Shown piece by piece: positions 52,525 to 59,940 of a stretch of DNA of 64,000 bases. The notes under the pieces were generated by a model, which was not told the origin of the DNA, ran no database searches, and saw nothing but the letters and a program-made list of their open reading frames with translations. Position 1 is the first letter of the stretch. Every line of letters starts with the position of its first letter. The position numbers and the translations under genes are program-made. Source of the stretch: Flagellimonas sp. HMM57 (GTDB lineage: Bacteria > Bacteroidota > Bacteroidia > Flavobacteriales > Flavobacteriaceae); the NCBI RefSeq assembly GCF_021390175.1, contig NZ_CP090004.1, positions 3,773,001-3,837,000 of the forward strand, read 5' to 3'.

Positions 52525-53619
52525 TTATACATTGAACCTAAAATGCATAACATCGCCGTCCTTGACCACATATTCCTTGCCTTCCACCCGCATTTTCCCT
52601 GCCTCTTTTACTTTGGATTCACTTCCGTAATTAATGTAATCATCATAACTGATTACCTCTGCACGGATAAATCCTTTCTCAAAATCAGTATGGATAACAC
52701 CCGCGGCTTGGGGCGCCGTAGCGCCTACAGGAATGGTCCAAGCCCTAACTTCTTTGACTCCTGCCGTAAAGTAGGTTTCCAAATCCAATAACTTGTATGC
52801 TCCCCGAATCAATTTGGCTGAACCTGGCTCGGATAGACCTAAATCTTCCAAAAACATTTGGCGTTCTTCATAGGTTTCCAATTCGGTAATATCAGCTTCT
52901 GTGCCAACAGCCAGATAAATAACTTCAGCATTTTCTTTGGCCACGGCTTGTTTTACTTTTTCTACATACGTGTTACCATCAACAGCCGCCTCTTCATCCA
53001 CATTGCAAACATACATTACGGGTTTGTCCGTAATCAACTGCAACGGTTTTACATATTCGATTCGGTCGTCATCGCTCACTGAAATTGCACGCACAGAGGT
53101 ACCCGCCTCCAGTCCATCCTTTAATATGGAAAGGACGGCTTCTTCCTTCTGGGCCTCTTTGTTTCCTGTCCTTGCTGCTCGTTTTACTTTGTCCAATTTC
53201 TTTTCTACGCTCTCTAAATCTTTCAACTGCAACTCCATATCGATGGTCTCTTTGTCCCGTATTGGGTCTATGGAGCCATCGACATGAACAACATTGTCAT
53301 TATCAAAACAACGAAGCACATGGAGAATGGCATCGGTTTCTCGAATATTTCCCAGAAATTGATTTCCTAATCCTTCTCCTTTACTGGCACCCTTTACCAA
53401 GCCGGCAATATCTACAATTTCAACTGTTGCTGGAATAACGCGTTCTGGATTGACCAGCTCTTCCAACTTTTCTATGCGGGTATCGGGAACATTGACCACT
53501 CCAATATTGGGTTCAATGGTACAGAACGGGAAGTTGGCACTTTGTGCTTTCGCATTGGACAAACAATTGAACAAGGTCGACTTTCCTACATTGGGCAATC
53601 CTACAATACCGGCTTTCAT
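52525..53619 (-). CDS. ychF: redox-regulated ATPase YchF
   Basis: Universally conserved Obg-related GTPase fold that prefers ATP and binds ribosomes. G1 GLPNVGKSTLFN near residues 7-18, G3 DIAGLVKGASKGEGLGNQFL near 70, CNVDEEA (replacing NKxD) near 205 and a C-terminal TGS domain (TYFTAGVKEVRAWTI to VKDGDVMHFRFNV). 364 residues, standard. No linked genes; parE lies downstream and ferredoxin upstream. Confidence 0.95.
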   Translation of the reverse strand: MKAGIVGLPNVGKSTLFNCLSNAKAQSANFPFCTIEPNIGVVNVPDTRIEKLEELVNPERVIPATVEIVDIAGLVKGASKGEGLGNQFLGNIRETDAILHVLRCFDNDNVVHVDGSIDPIRDKETIDMELQLKDLESVEKKLDKVKRAARTGNKEAQKEEAVLSILKDGLEAGTSVRAISVSDDDRIEYVKPLQLITDKPVMYVCNVDEEAAVDGNTYVEKVKQAVAKENAEVIYLAVGTEADITELETYEERQMFLEDLGLSEPGSAKLIRGAYKLLDLETYFTAGVKEVRAWTIPVGATAPQAAGVIHTDFEKGFIRAEVISYDDYINYGSESKVKEAGKMRVEGKEYVVKDGDVMHFRFNV

Positions 53620-53724
53620 GATGAGATGTTAGATTTAAGAATTCAGATTTCTGGCTACCGAAATCCGTTTACCAATTTCAGCGTGCAAATATAAGTTGAA
53701 GTTTTTGATGTTGAAGTGATTCTA

Positions 53725-53862
53725 TCAATACAAAATTTGACGAATGAAAAACACGTAAAGTGCATATCCGATACTTGCTATTATAGTAAAAATGGCAATT
53801 AGCGAAAGAAAGCACCCCGCTTTCTTCCAAAATCCATTATATGCTTCTTCTTTCTTTTGCAT
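53725..53862 (-). CDS. small membrane protein (45 aa), hypothetical
   Basis: A 45-residue ORF: charged, aromatic N-terminus (MQKKEEAYNGFWKKAGCFL) and one hydrophobic helix (SLIAIFTIVASIGYALYVFF) with a basic end. The ATG directly follows the U tract of the ferredoxin terminator, so it would need read-through or its own promoter. The sharp charge/hydrophobic division looks like a real single-pass protein, but there is no further support. Too short for routine ORF calling. Confidence 0.4.
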   Translation of the reverse strand: MQKKEEAYNGFWKKAGCFLSLIAIFTIIASIGYALYVFFIRQILY

Positions 53863-53889
53863 AAAAAACCCGAATCTTTTTGATTCGGG
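53863..53889 (-). terminator. intrinsic terminator after ferredoxin gene
   Basis: Minus-strand stem CCCGAATC/GATTCGGG (8 bp, 53889-53869) with a 5-nt loop, followed by six T. It is 22 bp downstream of the ferredoxin stop. Confidence 0.88.
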
Positions 53890-53911
53890 CTAAATTAAGG
53901 GTTTTTTATTG

Positions 53912-54265
53912 CTATCCATCTGGATGCATGAACTTCTGTTTTCCAAGCAGTTCTTCCTCTGTTTCTACAATATCCTCATCAGGGACACAACAATCTACCG
54001 GACATACTGCTGCACATTGGGGTTCTTCATGGAAGCCCATACACTCTGTACACTTATCTGGAGATATGTAATAAATCTCATCACTAATAGGAACTTGTAC
54101 TTCATCGGCATTGACAGCCTTGCCATCTGGCAGGACCACATCACCGGAAAGCGAAGTGCCGTCACTGTAACGCCACTCATCCGCTCCCTCATAAATTGCG
54201 GTATTGGGGCACTCAGGCTCACAGGCACCACAATTTATACATTCGTCTGTTATAATGATTGCCAT
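53912..54265 (-). CDS. 4Fe-4S dicluster ferredoxin
   Basis: A 117-residue ferredoxin with two cluster motifs: [17 protein letters not shown] near residue 8 (CxxCxxCxxxCP) and [21 protein letters not shown] near 75 (C-x2-C-x8-C-x3-C, a longer spacing as in clostridial/Azotobacter-like dicluster ferredoxins). A soluble electron carrier. A consensus promoter lies at 54318-54349. Divergent from the acyl-CoA reductase gene; whether it supplies electrons to it is unknown. Confidence 0.92.
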   Translation of the reverse strand: MAIIITDECINCGACEPECPNTAIYEGADEWRYSDGTSLSGDVVLPDGKAVNADEVQVPISDEIYYISPDKCTECMGFHEEPQCAAVCPVDCCVPDEDIVETEEELLGKQKFMHPDG

Positions 54266-54317
54266 AATTTTCTTTTTCTCAGTATGCCGTAATCATTTTG
54301 GCATGCTTATTTTTACA

Positions 54318-54349
54318 CAAAAATAAACCCTAGTAGTTTAGTGTACAAA
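54318..54349 (-). promoter_or_regulatory. promoter of the ferredoxin gene
   Basis: Minus-strand TATTTTTG (54325-54318) matches TAnnTTTG and TTTG lies at 54349-54346 with a 20-bp spacer, close to the Bacteroidota sigma factor consensus. Confidence 0.7.
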
Positions 54350-54353
54350 TATA

Positions 54354-55400
54354 ATGATGGCACACGAATCAATATTGGAAGCTTTTGTTAATCTTGGAAT
54401 TTACCTTAAGGATTTCTGTGAAAACCATAAAACCGATGAAAGTGGAACATATGCGGATATAGAGCATATAATTCTTAAGGCAGGACAGCAAAATGGTTGG
54501 TTCACAAGAGAAAATGTGCTGTTTTCCCTTGAGCAATGGTCGAGGGAATTGACCCATCAAAACCTAACCGAATGGCTTTCTCGTTACCATCTTAAGGAAG
54601 AACAAGAACCAAAAACCATTGGTATCGTTATGGCGGGAAACATTCCCCTAGTGGGATTCCATGATTTTCTGTGTGTACTTTTAAGCGGTAACAATGTCTT
54701 GGCAAAACTATCCTCGAATGATACCGTGCTTCTACCTTTTTTTGCTGAATATCTGATCAAACAAGAACCTGGTTTAAACCATTGTATAACGTTTACCGAA
54801 GGAACATTTGAAACATATGATGCTGTGATTGCCACTGGAAGCAACAATACCAGTCGCTATTTTGAGTATTATTTTGGTAAAAAACCAAACATCATCCGCA
54901 AAAACAGAAATGCAGTCGCTGTATTGACAGGAAAAGAAACTAAAGAACAGCTTCAGCGATTAGGAGAAGATGTTTTTAGGTATTACGGCCTCGGATGTAG
55001 GAATGTTTCCAAATTATATGTTCCAGAAGGATATGATTTTGATGAATTCTTTAAAGTTATTTTCAATTTTCAGGAAATAATCCATCAGCATAAATACGCC
55101 AATAATTACGATTACAACAAGGCAGTTTATCTTATGAGCGAATTTAAGATTTTGGATAACGGATTCTTAGTACTAAAAGAAGATAAGAGCCTCTCCTCCC
55201 CCATAGCTTCCTTATTTTATGAATATTATGATTCAATTCCCAAGCTAAAGGAACAGTTAGAACTACAAAAGGACGATATTCAATGTGTAGTTTCCAAAGG
55301 ATTGTTTTCAAATGAAGTTGATTTTGGTGAAACTCAAAAACCAAAGTTAAATGACTACGCTGATGGAGTAGACACCTTGGAGTTTCTATTACAACTTTAA
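54354..55400 (+). CDS. LuxC-like acyl-CoA reductase
   Basis: A 348-residue LuxC/acyl-CoA reductase family protein, reducing acyl-CoA or acyl-protein to aldehyde with NADPH in characterised members. VMAGNIPLVGFHDFL near residue 91, AKLSSNDTVLLPFF near 115, and YYGLGCRNVSKLYVP near 213, where the Cys may be the acyl-attachment residue. No luxA, luxB, luxD or luxE is present. It starts a gene row with serC and serA (115 and 78 bp gaps) and is divergent from a ferredoxin. Its substrate in this clade is unknown. Confidence 0.85.
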   Translation: MMAHESILEAFVNLGIYLKDFCENHKTDESGTYADIEHIILKAGQQNGWFTRENVLFSLEQWSRELTHQNLTEWLSRYHLKEEQEPKTIGIVMAGNIPLVGFHDFLCVLLSGNNVLAKLSSNDTVLLPFFAEYLIKQEPGLNHCITFTEGTFETYDAVIATGSNNTSRYFEYYFGKKPNIIRKNRNAVAVLTGKETKEQLQRLGEDVFRYYGLGCRNVSKLYVPEGYDFDEFFKVIFNFQEIIHQHKYANNYDYNKAVYLMSEFKILDNGFLVLKEDKSLSSPIASLFYEYYDSIPKLKEQLELQKDDIQCVVSKGLFSNEVDFGETQKPKLNDYADGVDTLEFLLQL

Positions 55401-55515
55401 AAGACTCGAAGAGCTTAAAGTAGTTTCCATATCCAAGAATTTTTAAGACCTTTATCGCTTGATTCAACAATAAAAACCAACTCAACTTTTTAGTGGGTTA
55501 CTAGATGATTAAGAT

Positions 55516-56580
55516 ATGAAAAAGCACAATTTTAGCGCAGGACCTTGCATTTTACCACAAGAAGTAATGCTCAAAGCTTCTGAAGCCGTTATGGAACTGG
55601 ATGGAATGGGTCTTTCCCTGATAGAAATATCCCATAGAAGCAAAGAGTTTGTCGCCATCATGGAAAACGCACGTTCTTTGGCATTAGAGCTTCTGGACTT
55701 GGAAGGAAAAGGGTATCAAGCATTGTTCCTTCAAGGCGGGGCAAGTATGCAGTTTTTAATGGCTGCATTTAATCTGCTCGACAAAAAAGCAGGATATGTA
55801 AATACAGGTACCTGGAGTTTAAAAGCCATAAAGGAAGCTAAATTGTTTGGTGAAGTAGTCGAAGTGGCCTCGTCACAAGATCAAAACTTCAATTATATAC
55901 CGAAAGGGTATTCCATTCCCTCAGATTTGGATTATCTACACTTAACATCCAACAATACCATTTTTGGAACGCAGATAAAGGAATTCCCCAAGACCAATGT
56001 TCCACTCGTTTGCGACATGAGTTCCGATATTTTCTCACGCCAGATGGATTTTTCAAAGTTTGATTTGATTTACGCTGGTGCTCAAAAAAATATGGGTCCG
56101 GCAGGAACTACTTTAATTGTGGTAAAAGAGGATATTTTGGGCAAAGTTTCACGAAAGGTACCCTCAATGATGGACTATGCTGTTCATATTGGAAAAGACA
56201 GTATGTTCAATACGCCACCTGTTTTTCCGGTTTACGTTTCCATGCTGACCATGCAATGGCTAAAAGACCTTGGTGGTATTGCTGCAATCGAGGAAATAAA
56301 TGAAAGAAAAGCCAATCTTATTTATTCTGAAATAGAATTAAATCCAGTTTTTTCTGGTTTTGCCGCCAAGGAAGATCGCTCTATCATGAATGCCACTTTT
56401 AATATAACCGATGACTCTTTAAGGGAAATCTTTGATGAAAAATGTAAAGAAGCCGGAGTCAATGGAATTAATGGCCATAGATCGGTAGGTGGCTATCGGG
56501 CATCTATGTACAATGCGCTACCACTTGAAAGCGTAGGAGTATTGGTAGATATTATGAGCGAACTCGAAAAGAAAGGCTAG
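55516..56580 (+). CDS. serC: phosphoserine aminotransferase
   Basis: PLP enzyme of serine (and pyridoxine) synthesis that converts 3-phosphohydroxypyruvate to phosphoserine. NFSAGPCILPQEV at the N-terminus, LFLQGGASMQF near 72, the PLP lysine in YAGAQKNMGPAGTT near 192-200, and RSVGGYRASMYNA near the C-terminus. 354 residues, normal. serA follows, making a two-step serine module. Confidence 0.95.
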   Translation: MKKHNFSAGPCILPQEVMLKASEAVMELDGMGLSLIEISHRSKEFVAIMENARSLALELLDLEGKGYQALFLQGGASMQFLMAAFNLLDKKAGYVNTGTWSLKAIKEAKLFGEVVEVASSQDQNFNYIPKGYSIPSDLDYLHLTSNNTIFGTQIKEFPKTNVPLVCDMSSDIFSRQMDFSKFDLIYAGAQKNMGPAGTTLIVVKEDILGKVSRKVPSMMDYAVHIGKDSMFNTPPVFPVYVSMLTMQWLKDLGGIAAIEEINERKANLIYSEIELNPVFSGFAAKEDRSIMNATFNITDDSLREIFDEKCKEAGVNGINGHRSVGGYRASMYNALPLESVGVLVDIMSELEKKG

Positions 56581-56658
56581 TTCAGGCGTTAAGCGAAACT
56601 AAAATCTTAAAAACAGGTCAGGAAAAATTTAACACTTAGAACCAACAATTCAACATTT

Positions 56659-57609
56659 ATGAAAATATTGGCCAATGATGGCATTGCTCAATCAGGAATC
56701 GATTTACTTCAAAAAGAAGGTTTTGAAGTCATTACGACCAAAGTGGCAAAAGAACAACTCTCCAACTTTATCAACGAACATAAAATAACCGGGCTATTGG
56801 TACGAAGTGCGACCGAAGCCAGAAAATCCTTGATTGATGCTTGTCCAAGTTTAAAGTTGATAGGCCGTGGTGGTGTAGGTATGGATAATATTGATGTAGC
56901 TCATGCAAAATCAAAAGGTATCCATGTAATCAATACTCCCGCCGCTTCCTCAGCATCTGTTGCAGAACTTGTATTTGCCCATTTATTGAGCGGTGTGCGA
57001 TTTTTATACGATTCAAATAGAAACATGCCTTTGGATGGCGATAGCAAATTCAAGCAATTAAAGAAAAACTATGCCGGGGGAACAGAACTCAGAGGTAAAA
57101 CCTTGGGGATAATCGGTTTTGGAAGAATAGGACAAGCCACCGCTAAAATGGCATTGGGTTTAGGAATGAAAGTCCTTTATAACGACCATCATACCGCTGA
57201 GGCTTCCTTGGAACTTTCTTTCTATGACGGACAAACCATAAATTTCAATTTAAAAAATAGTGAGTTTGATACGTTGCTTAAAAATTCCGACTTCATTACA
57301 ATACACGTCCCAACGCAGAAAAATTACGTGCTTGGTAAAGCTGAGTTTGAGAAAATGAAAACCGGAGCAGCAGTTGTAAATGCTTCACGTGGTGGGGTTT
57401 TAGATGAAGTCGCTTTAATAGATGCTTTAGAGAACGGAAAGATAGCATTTGCAGGTTTGGATGTATTTGAATCTGAACCCAATCCAGAAATCAGAATATT
57501 GATGCATCCAAAAATATCTTTGACTCCTCATACCGGAGCATCTACCGTAGAAGCTCAGGAACGTATCAGTTTAGAACTTGCACATCAAATAATAGACTTG
57601 TTAAACTAA
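56659..57609 (+). CDS. serA: D-3-phosphoglycerate dehydrogenase-type 2-hydroxyacid dehydrogenase
   Basis: NAD-dependent D-2-hydroxyacid dehydrogenase; the serC context indicates 3-phosphoglycerate oxidation, first step of serine synthesis. Substrate loop LLVRSATEARKSLI, LIGRGGVGMDNID near 75, NAD loop IGFGRIGQATAKMA near 153, ASRGGVLDE (Arg/Glu) near 240 and the catalytic His in LTPHTGAS near 293. At 316 residues it lacks the C-terminal ACT domain, so serine feedback is probably absent or different. Confidence 0.9.
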   Translation: MKILANDGIAQSGIDLLQKEGFEVITTKVAKEQLSNFINEHKITGLLVRSATEARKSLIDACPSLKLIGRGGVGMDNIDVAHAKSKGIHVINTPAASSASVAELVFAHLLSGVRFLYDSNRNMPLDGDSKFKQLKKNYAGGTELRGKTLGIIGFGRIGQATAKMALGLGMKVLYNDHHTAEASLELSFYDGQTINFNLKNSEFDTLLKNSDFITIHVPTQKNYVLGKAEFEKMKTGAAVVNASRGGVLDEVALIDALENGKIAFAGLDVFESEPNPEIRILMHPKISLTPHTGASTVEAQERISLELAHQIIDLLN

Positions 57610-57683
57610 TCCGTTTTTTCAGGTACCAAAGATGTTCAATACATTCTTTTTTGTATTTTGTACCATAAACTAAACACTATAAA

Positions 57684-58325
57684 ATGTCAGGATTATTAGA
57701 CTTATTGACCAGCCCAATGGGCAAACAATTAATTAGCGGTGTTTCCGGCCAAACCGGTCAACCCGAAAACAAAACTGCAGAGGTATTGAGTATGGCCATG
57801 CCACTTTTAATGGGGGCCATGAAAAAAAATACTTCAACACCTGGAGGTGCGCAAGGTTTAATGAGTGCGCTTTCATCAAAACATGATGGTGGTATTTTAG
57901 ATGATCTTGGCGGACTTTTCGGTGGCGGTGTAGACCAAGGTGTAATGGATGATGGTGCTGGTATTTTAGGTCATGTATTTGGAGCTAAACAACCACAGGT
58001 TGAAAATGCGTTGAGCAGTAAGTCTGGAATAGATGCAGGCTCAATTTCACAAATATTGAAAATAGCCGCTCCAATTTTATTGGGTTATTTGGGTAAACAG
58101 ACCAAACAACAAAATGTAAATAGTCCCGATGGCCTAAACGGACTCTTAGGTGGACTCATGGGAGGCAACAGTGCTGCGGATAAACAACAGTCACTCATTG
58201 AAAGTTTTTTGGATTCTGATGGAGATGGAAGTATTATGGACGATTTGGCCGGAATGGTCTTAGGTGGTGGAAATCAAAAAAGCAGTGGTCTTGGAGGAGT
58301 ATTGGGAGGTTTATTCGGCAAGTAA
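57684..58325 (+). CDS. DUF937 domain-containing protein
   Basis: A 213-residue Gly- and Leu-rich protein of the DUF937 type. It begins MSGLLDLLTSPMGKQLI, contains two related blocks (LSMAMPLLMGAMKKNT and LKIAAPILLGYLGKQT) and short glycine repeats (GGLFGGG, GGVLGGLFGK). No signal peptide. The family is common in Bacteroidota and Proteobacteria; function unknown. A strong terminator follows at 58351-58381. Confidence 0.8.
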   Translation: MSGLLDLLTSPMGKQLISGVSGQTGQPENKTAEVLSMAMPLLMGAMKKNTSTPGGAQGLMSALSSKHDGGILDDLGGLFGGGVDQGVMDDGAGILGHVFGAKQPQVENALSSKSGIDAGSISQILKIAAPILLGYLGKQTKQQNVNSPDGLNGLLGGLMGGNSAADKQQSLIESFLDSDGDGSIMDDLAGMVLGGGNQKSSGLGGVLGGLFGK

Positions 58326-58350
58326 GTAACTGCCTTAACAATATTTAATG

Positions 58351-58381
58351 AAGCCATTTGGAATTCCAAATGGCTTTTTTT
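58351..58381 (+). terminator. intrinsic terminator after DUF937 gene
   Basis: Perfect stem AAGCCATTTGG/CCAAATGGCTT (11 bp) with AATT loop at 58351-58376, followed by a run of T through 58381. It lies only 14 bp before the next start codon. Confidence 0.92.
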
Positions 58382-58394
58382 GTATCTTATTACT

Positions 58395-58841
58395 ATGAAA
58401 AAGAGAATTTTAGTTTTATTTATCGTCCTTGTTTCGGTAATAGCTTGTTCATCACAAAAAGAAGTACTGGAGATTTCCAAACAAGAACAAGCTTATTTTG
58501 ATATTGAGGAGGGTGACGCCGTAGAAATTAAAGATGAAGAATCTGAGTACGAAATCATAATTATCGACCCGGGATTCAATACTTGGCTTTTAAGCATAGC
58601 CCAGCCACAAGGCTACTACTCCCAAAGCTTTTTGGAAAGCAGAAACAATATTCTTGTAATCAATTGGAACCAAAGGGTGATGCAGCCCCAACGGTACAAT
58701 CCTAATTTATATGAGCTTCAAATCAATTATGACTCTAACATAGATTACGGATACGAGGTAAACTATAAGCTCTATAATTATTTTATTTACTTCCAACGAA
58801 AGTATAATCAGCGGTTGGGACCTTTCTTTCCTAGAATTTAA
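58395..58841 (+). CDS. DUF6146-like lipoprotein
   Basis: A 148-residue lipoprotein; start chosen at ATG 58395 (MKKRILVLFIVLVSVIAC, lipobox Cys18) over the in-frame ATG at 58380 that lies in the terminator. The mature part ends with YDSNIDYGYEVNYKLYNYF and FQRKYNQRLGPFFPRI and resembles DUF6146, a flavobacterial family of unknown function. The next gene starts 30 bp downstream. Confidence 0.7.
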   Translation: MKKRILVLFIVLVSVIACSSQKEVLEISKQEQAYFDIEEGDAVEIKDEESEYEIIIIDPGFNTWLLSIAQPQGYYSQSFLESRNNILVINWNQRVMQPQRYNPNLYELQINYDSNIDYGYEVNYKLYNYFIYFQRKYNQRLGPFFPRI

Positions 58842-58871
58842 TGTATTATTTTTGCCATCGAATTTACTTTG

Positions 58872-59387
58872 ATGGAGAAAATTAAAAAAAGGTGGGATAT
58901 TACTGAGAACTGGCAATTACTTTTCCCTTTTCTGGGTATTTTCCTAACCATACTTACCGCATACCTCATTTCAAGGAGGTTTTTACACCTTTTAGACCTG
59001 AACAATACAGTTTTTGAGTGGCTTTTCACACTCGGTATCGGTTCTTTACTTTGTTTTATAATGGTAAAATTTTTTCTTTGGTGTTTTAAGAAATTATCCA
59101 ATAAATGGCCCGTGGAACAGCGATGGGAGATGATTGCCATATTTATTGTATTTGCGATTACAGGAAGTATTTCCGGTAAGTTAGCTGGACCATTAACCGA
59201 AATGATTGGACTAAAACAAGGTATAGTAAGCGGATGGGTTTTTTGGACAGCACGTATTCTTCTTATTTTTCCTATCTATCAAATACTTTTGGTTTTCTTT
59301 GGATGGCTCTTTGGACAGTTTCAATTTTTCTGGAATTTTGAAAAAAAGATGCTCAAACGTATGGGTTTAGGGTTCTTGATTCCTTAA
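58872..59387 (+). CDS. DUF6787-like membrane protein
   Basis: A 171-residue protein with four hydrophobic segments (about 14-34, 46-68, 90-108 and 130-160). ATG 58872 (MEKIKKRWDITENWQL) is preferred to a TTG one codon earlier. WPVEQRWEMIAIFIVFAITG and GWLFGQFQFFWNFEKKMLKR are characteristic stretches; I relate it to DUF6787 with moderate certainty. Probably co-transcribed with the lipoprotein upstream. Function unknown. Confidence 0.65.
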   Translation: MEKIKKRWDITENWQLLFPFLGIFLTILTAYLISRRFLHLLDLNNTVFEWLFTLGIGSLLCFIMVKFFLWCFKKLSNKWPVEQRWEMIAIFIVFAITGSISGKLAGPLTEMIGLKQGIVSGWVFWTARILLIFPIYQILLVFFGWLFGQFQFFWNFEKKMLKRMGLGFLIP

Positions 59388-59399
59388 ATTATATTTTTA

Positions 59400-59435
59400 T
59401 TAACATAATATAATCTGTTAATTTATATAGCTTTG
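59400..59435 (+). promoter_or_regulatory. promoter with overlapping inverted repeat before the TonB operon
   Basis: TTAACA (59400-59405) and TGTTAA (59416-59421) form an inverted repeat with a 10-bp AT-rich spacer, over the -33 region of a -7 box TAGCTTTG (59428-59435). This could be a metal-repressor (Fur/Zur-like) site; that is inference. Confidence 0.55.
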
Positions 59436-59439
59436 CACC

Positions 59440-59736
59440 ATGTTGCAGATGAAAAGGATTGTTGGCCTTTTATTTTTTACTCTTTTGATGCTTATCAAAG
59501 TATCGGCATTGCACGTATACGCTCATCAAGATGATGACTGTGATGCTATCGAAAATTGTGAAATCTGTGACATCGCACTTGAAAGTCAATCTTCTGGCCT
59601 GGAGATTCCTTTACAACTTATCTGCTCTAATGGCAATAGCATTCTAGAAATTAAGGGCTTCAAGGAAAAATCCCAAGTTTTTTCCAGTGCGTCCAATACG
59701 TTTCGACTCTTTGGTAGACCACCTCCCTCTTTATAA
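59440..59736 (+). CDS. small exported His/Cys-containing protein
   Basis: A 98-residue exported protein: signal peptide (KRIVGLLFFTLLMLIKVSA) then a metal-ligand-rich segment (LHVYAHQDDDCDAIENCEICD) and a polar C-terminus (LFGRPPPSL). The ATG at 59440 is only 5 bp from the -7 box; ATG 59449 (MKRIVG) is an alternative. Upstream of a TonB receptor; the His/Cys cluster suggests metal binding (zinc or copper). No recognised family. Confidence 0.6.
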   Translation: MLQMKRIVGLLFFTLLMLIKVSALHVYAHQDDDCDAIENCEICDIALESQSSGLEIPLQLICSNGNSILEIKGFKEKSQVFSSASNTFRLFGRPPPSL

Positions 59737-59940
59737 GAATTTCTCAAAAATTACCTAAGATTAAAATTGATGCTAGGTTGATTAATGTTTCTAACCAGTG
59801 TCTTAAGTTCTTTTAAGTTAAATTATGGTTTTTAATGTAGAATATGTCAATAGCATGATGCACACTAGTCTTTTCATAGATTATGACTATTCAATAAAAA
59901 ATCATAATACTTATCAACCCCTTTTGGATAACAAATCATA

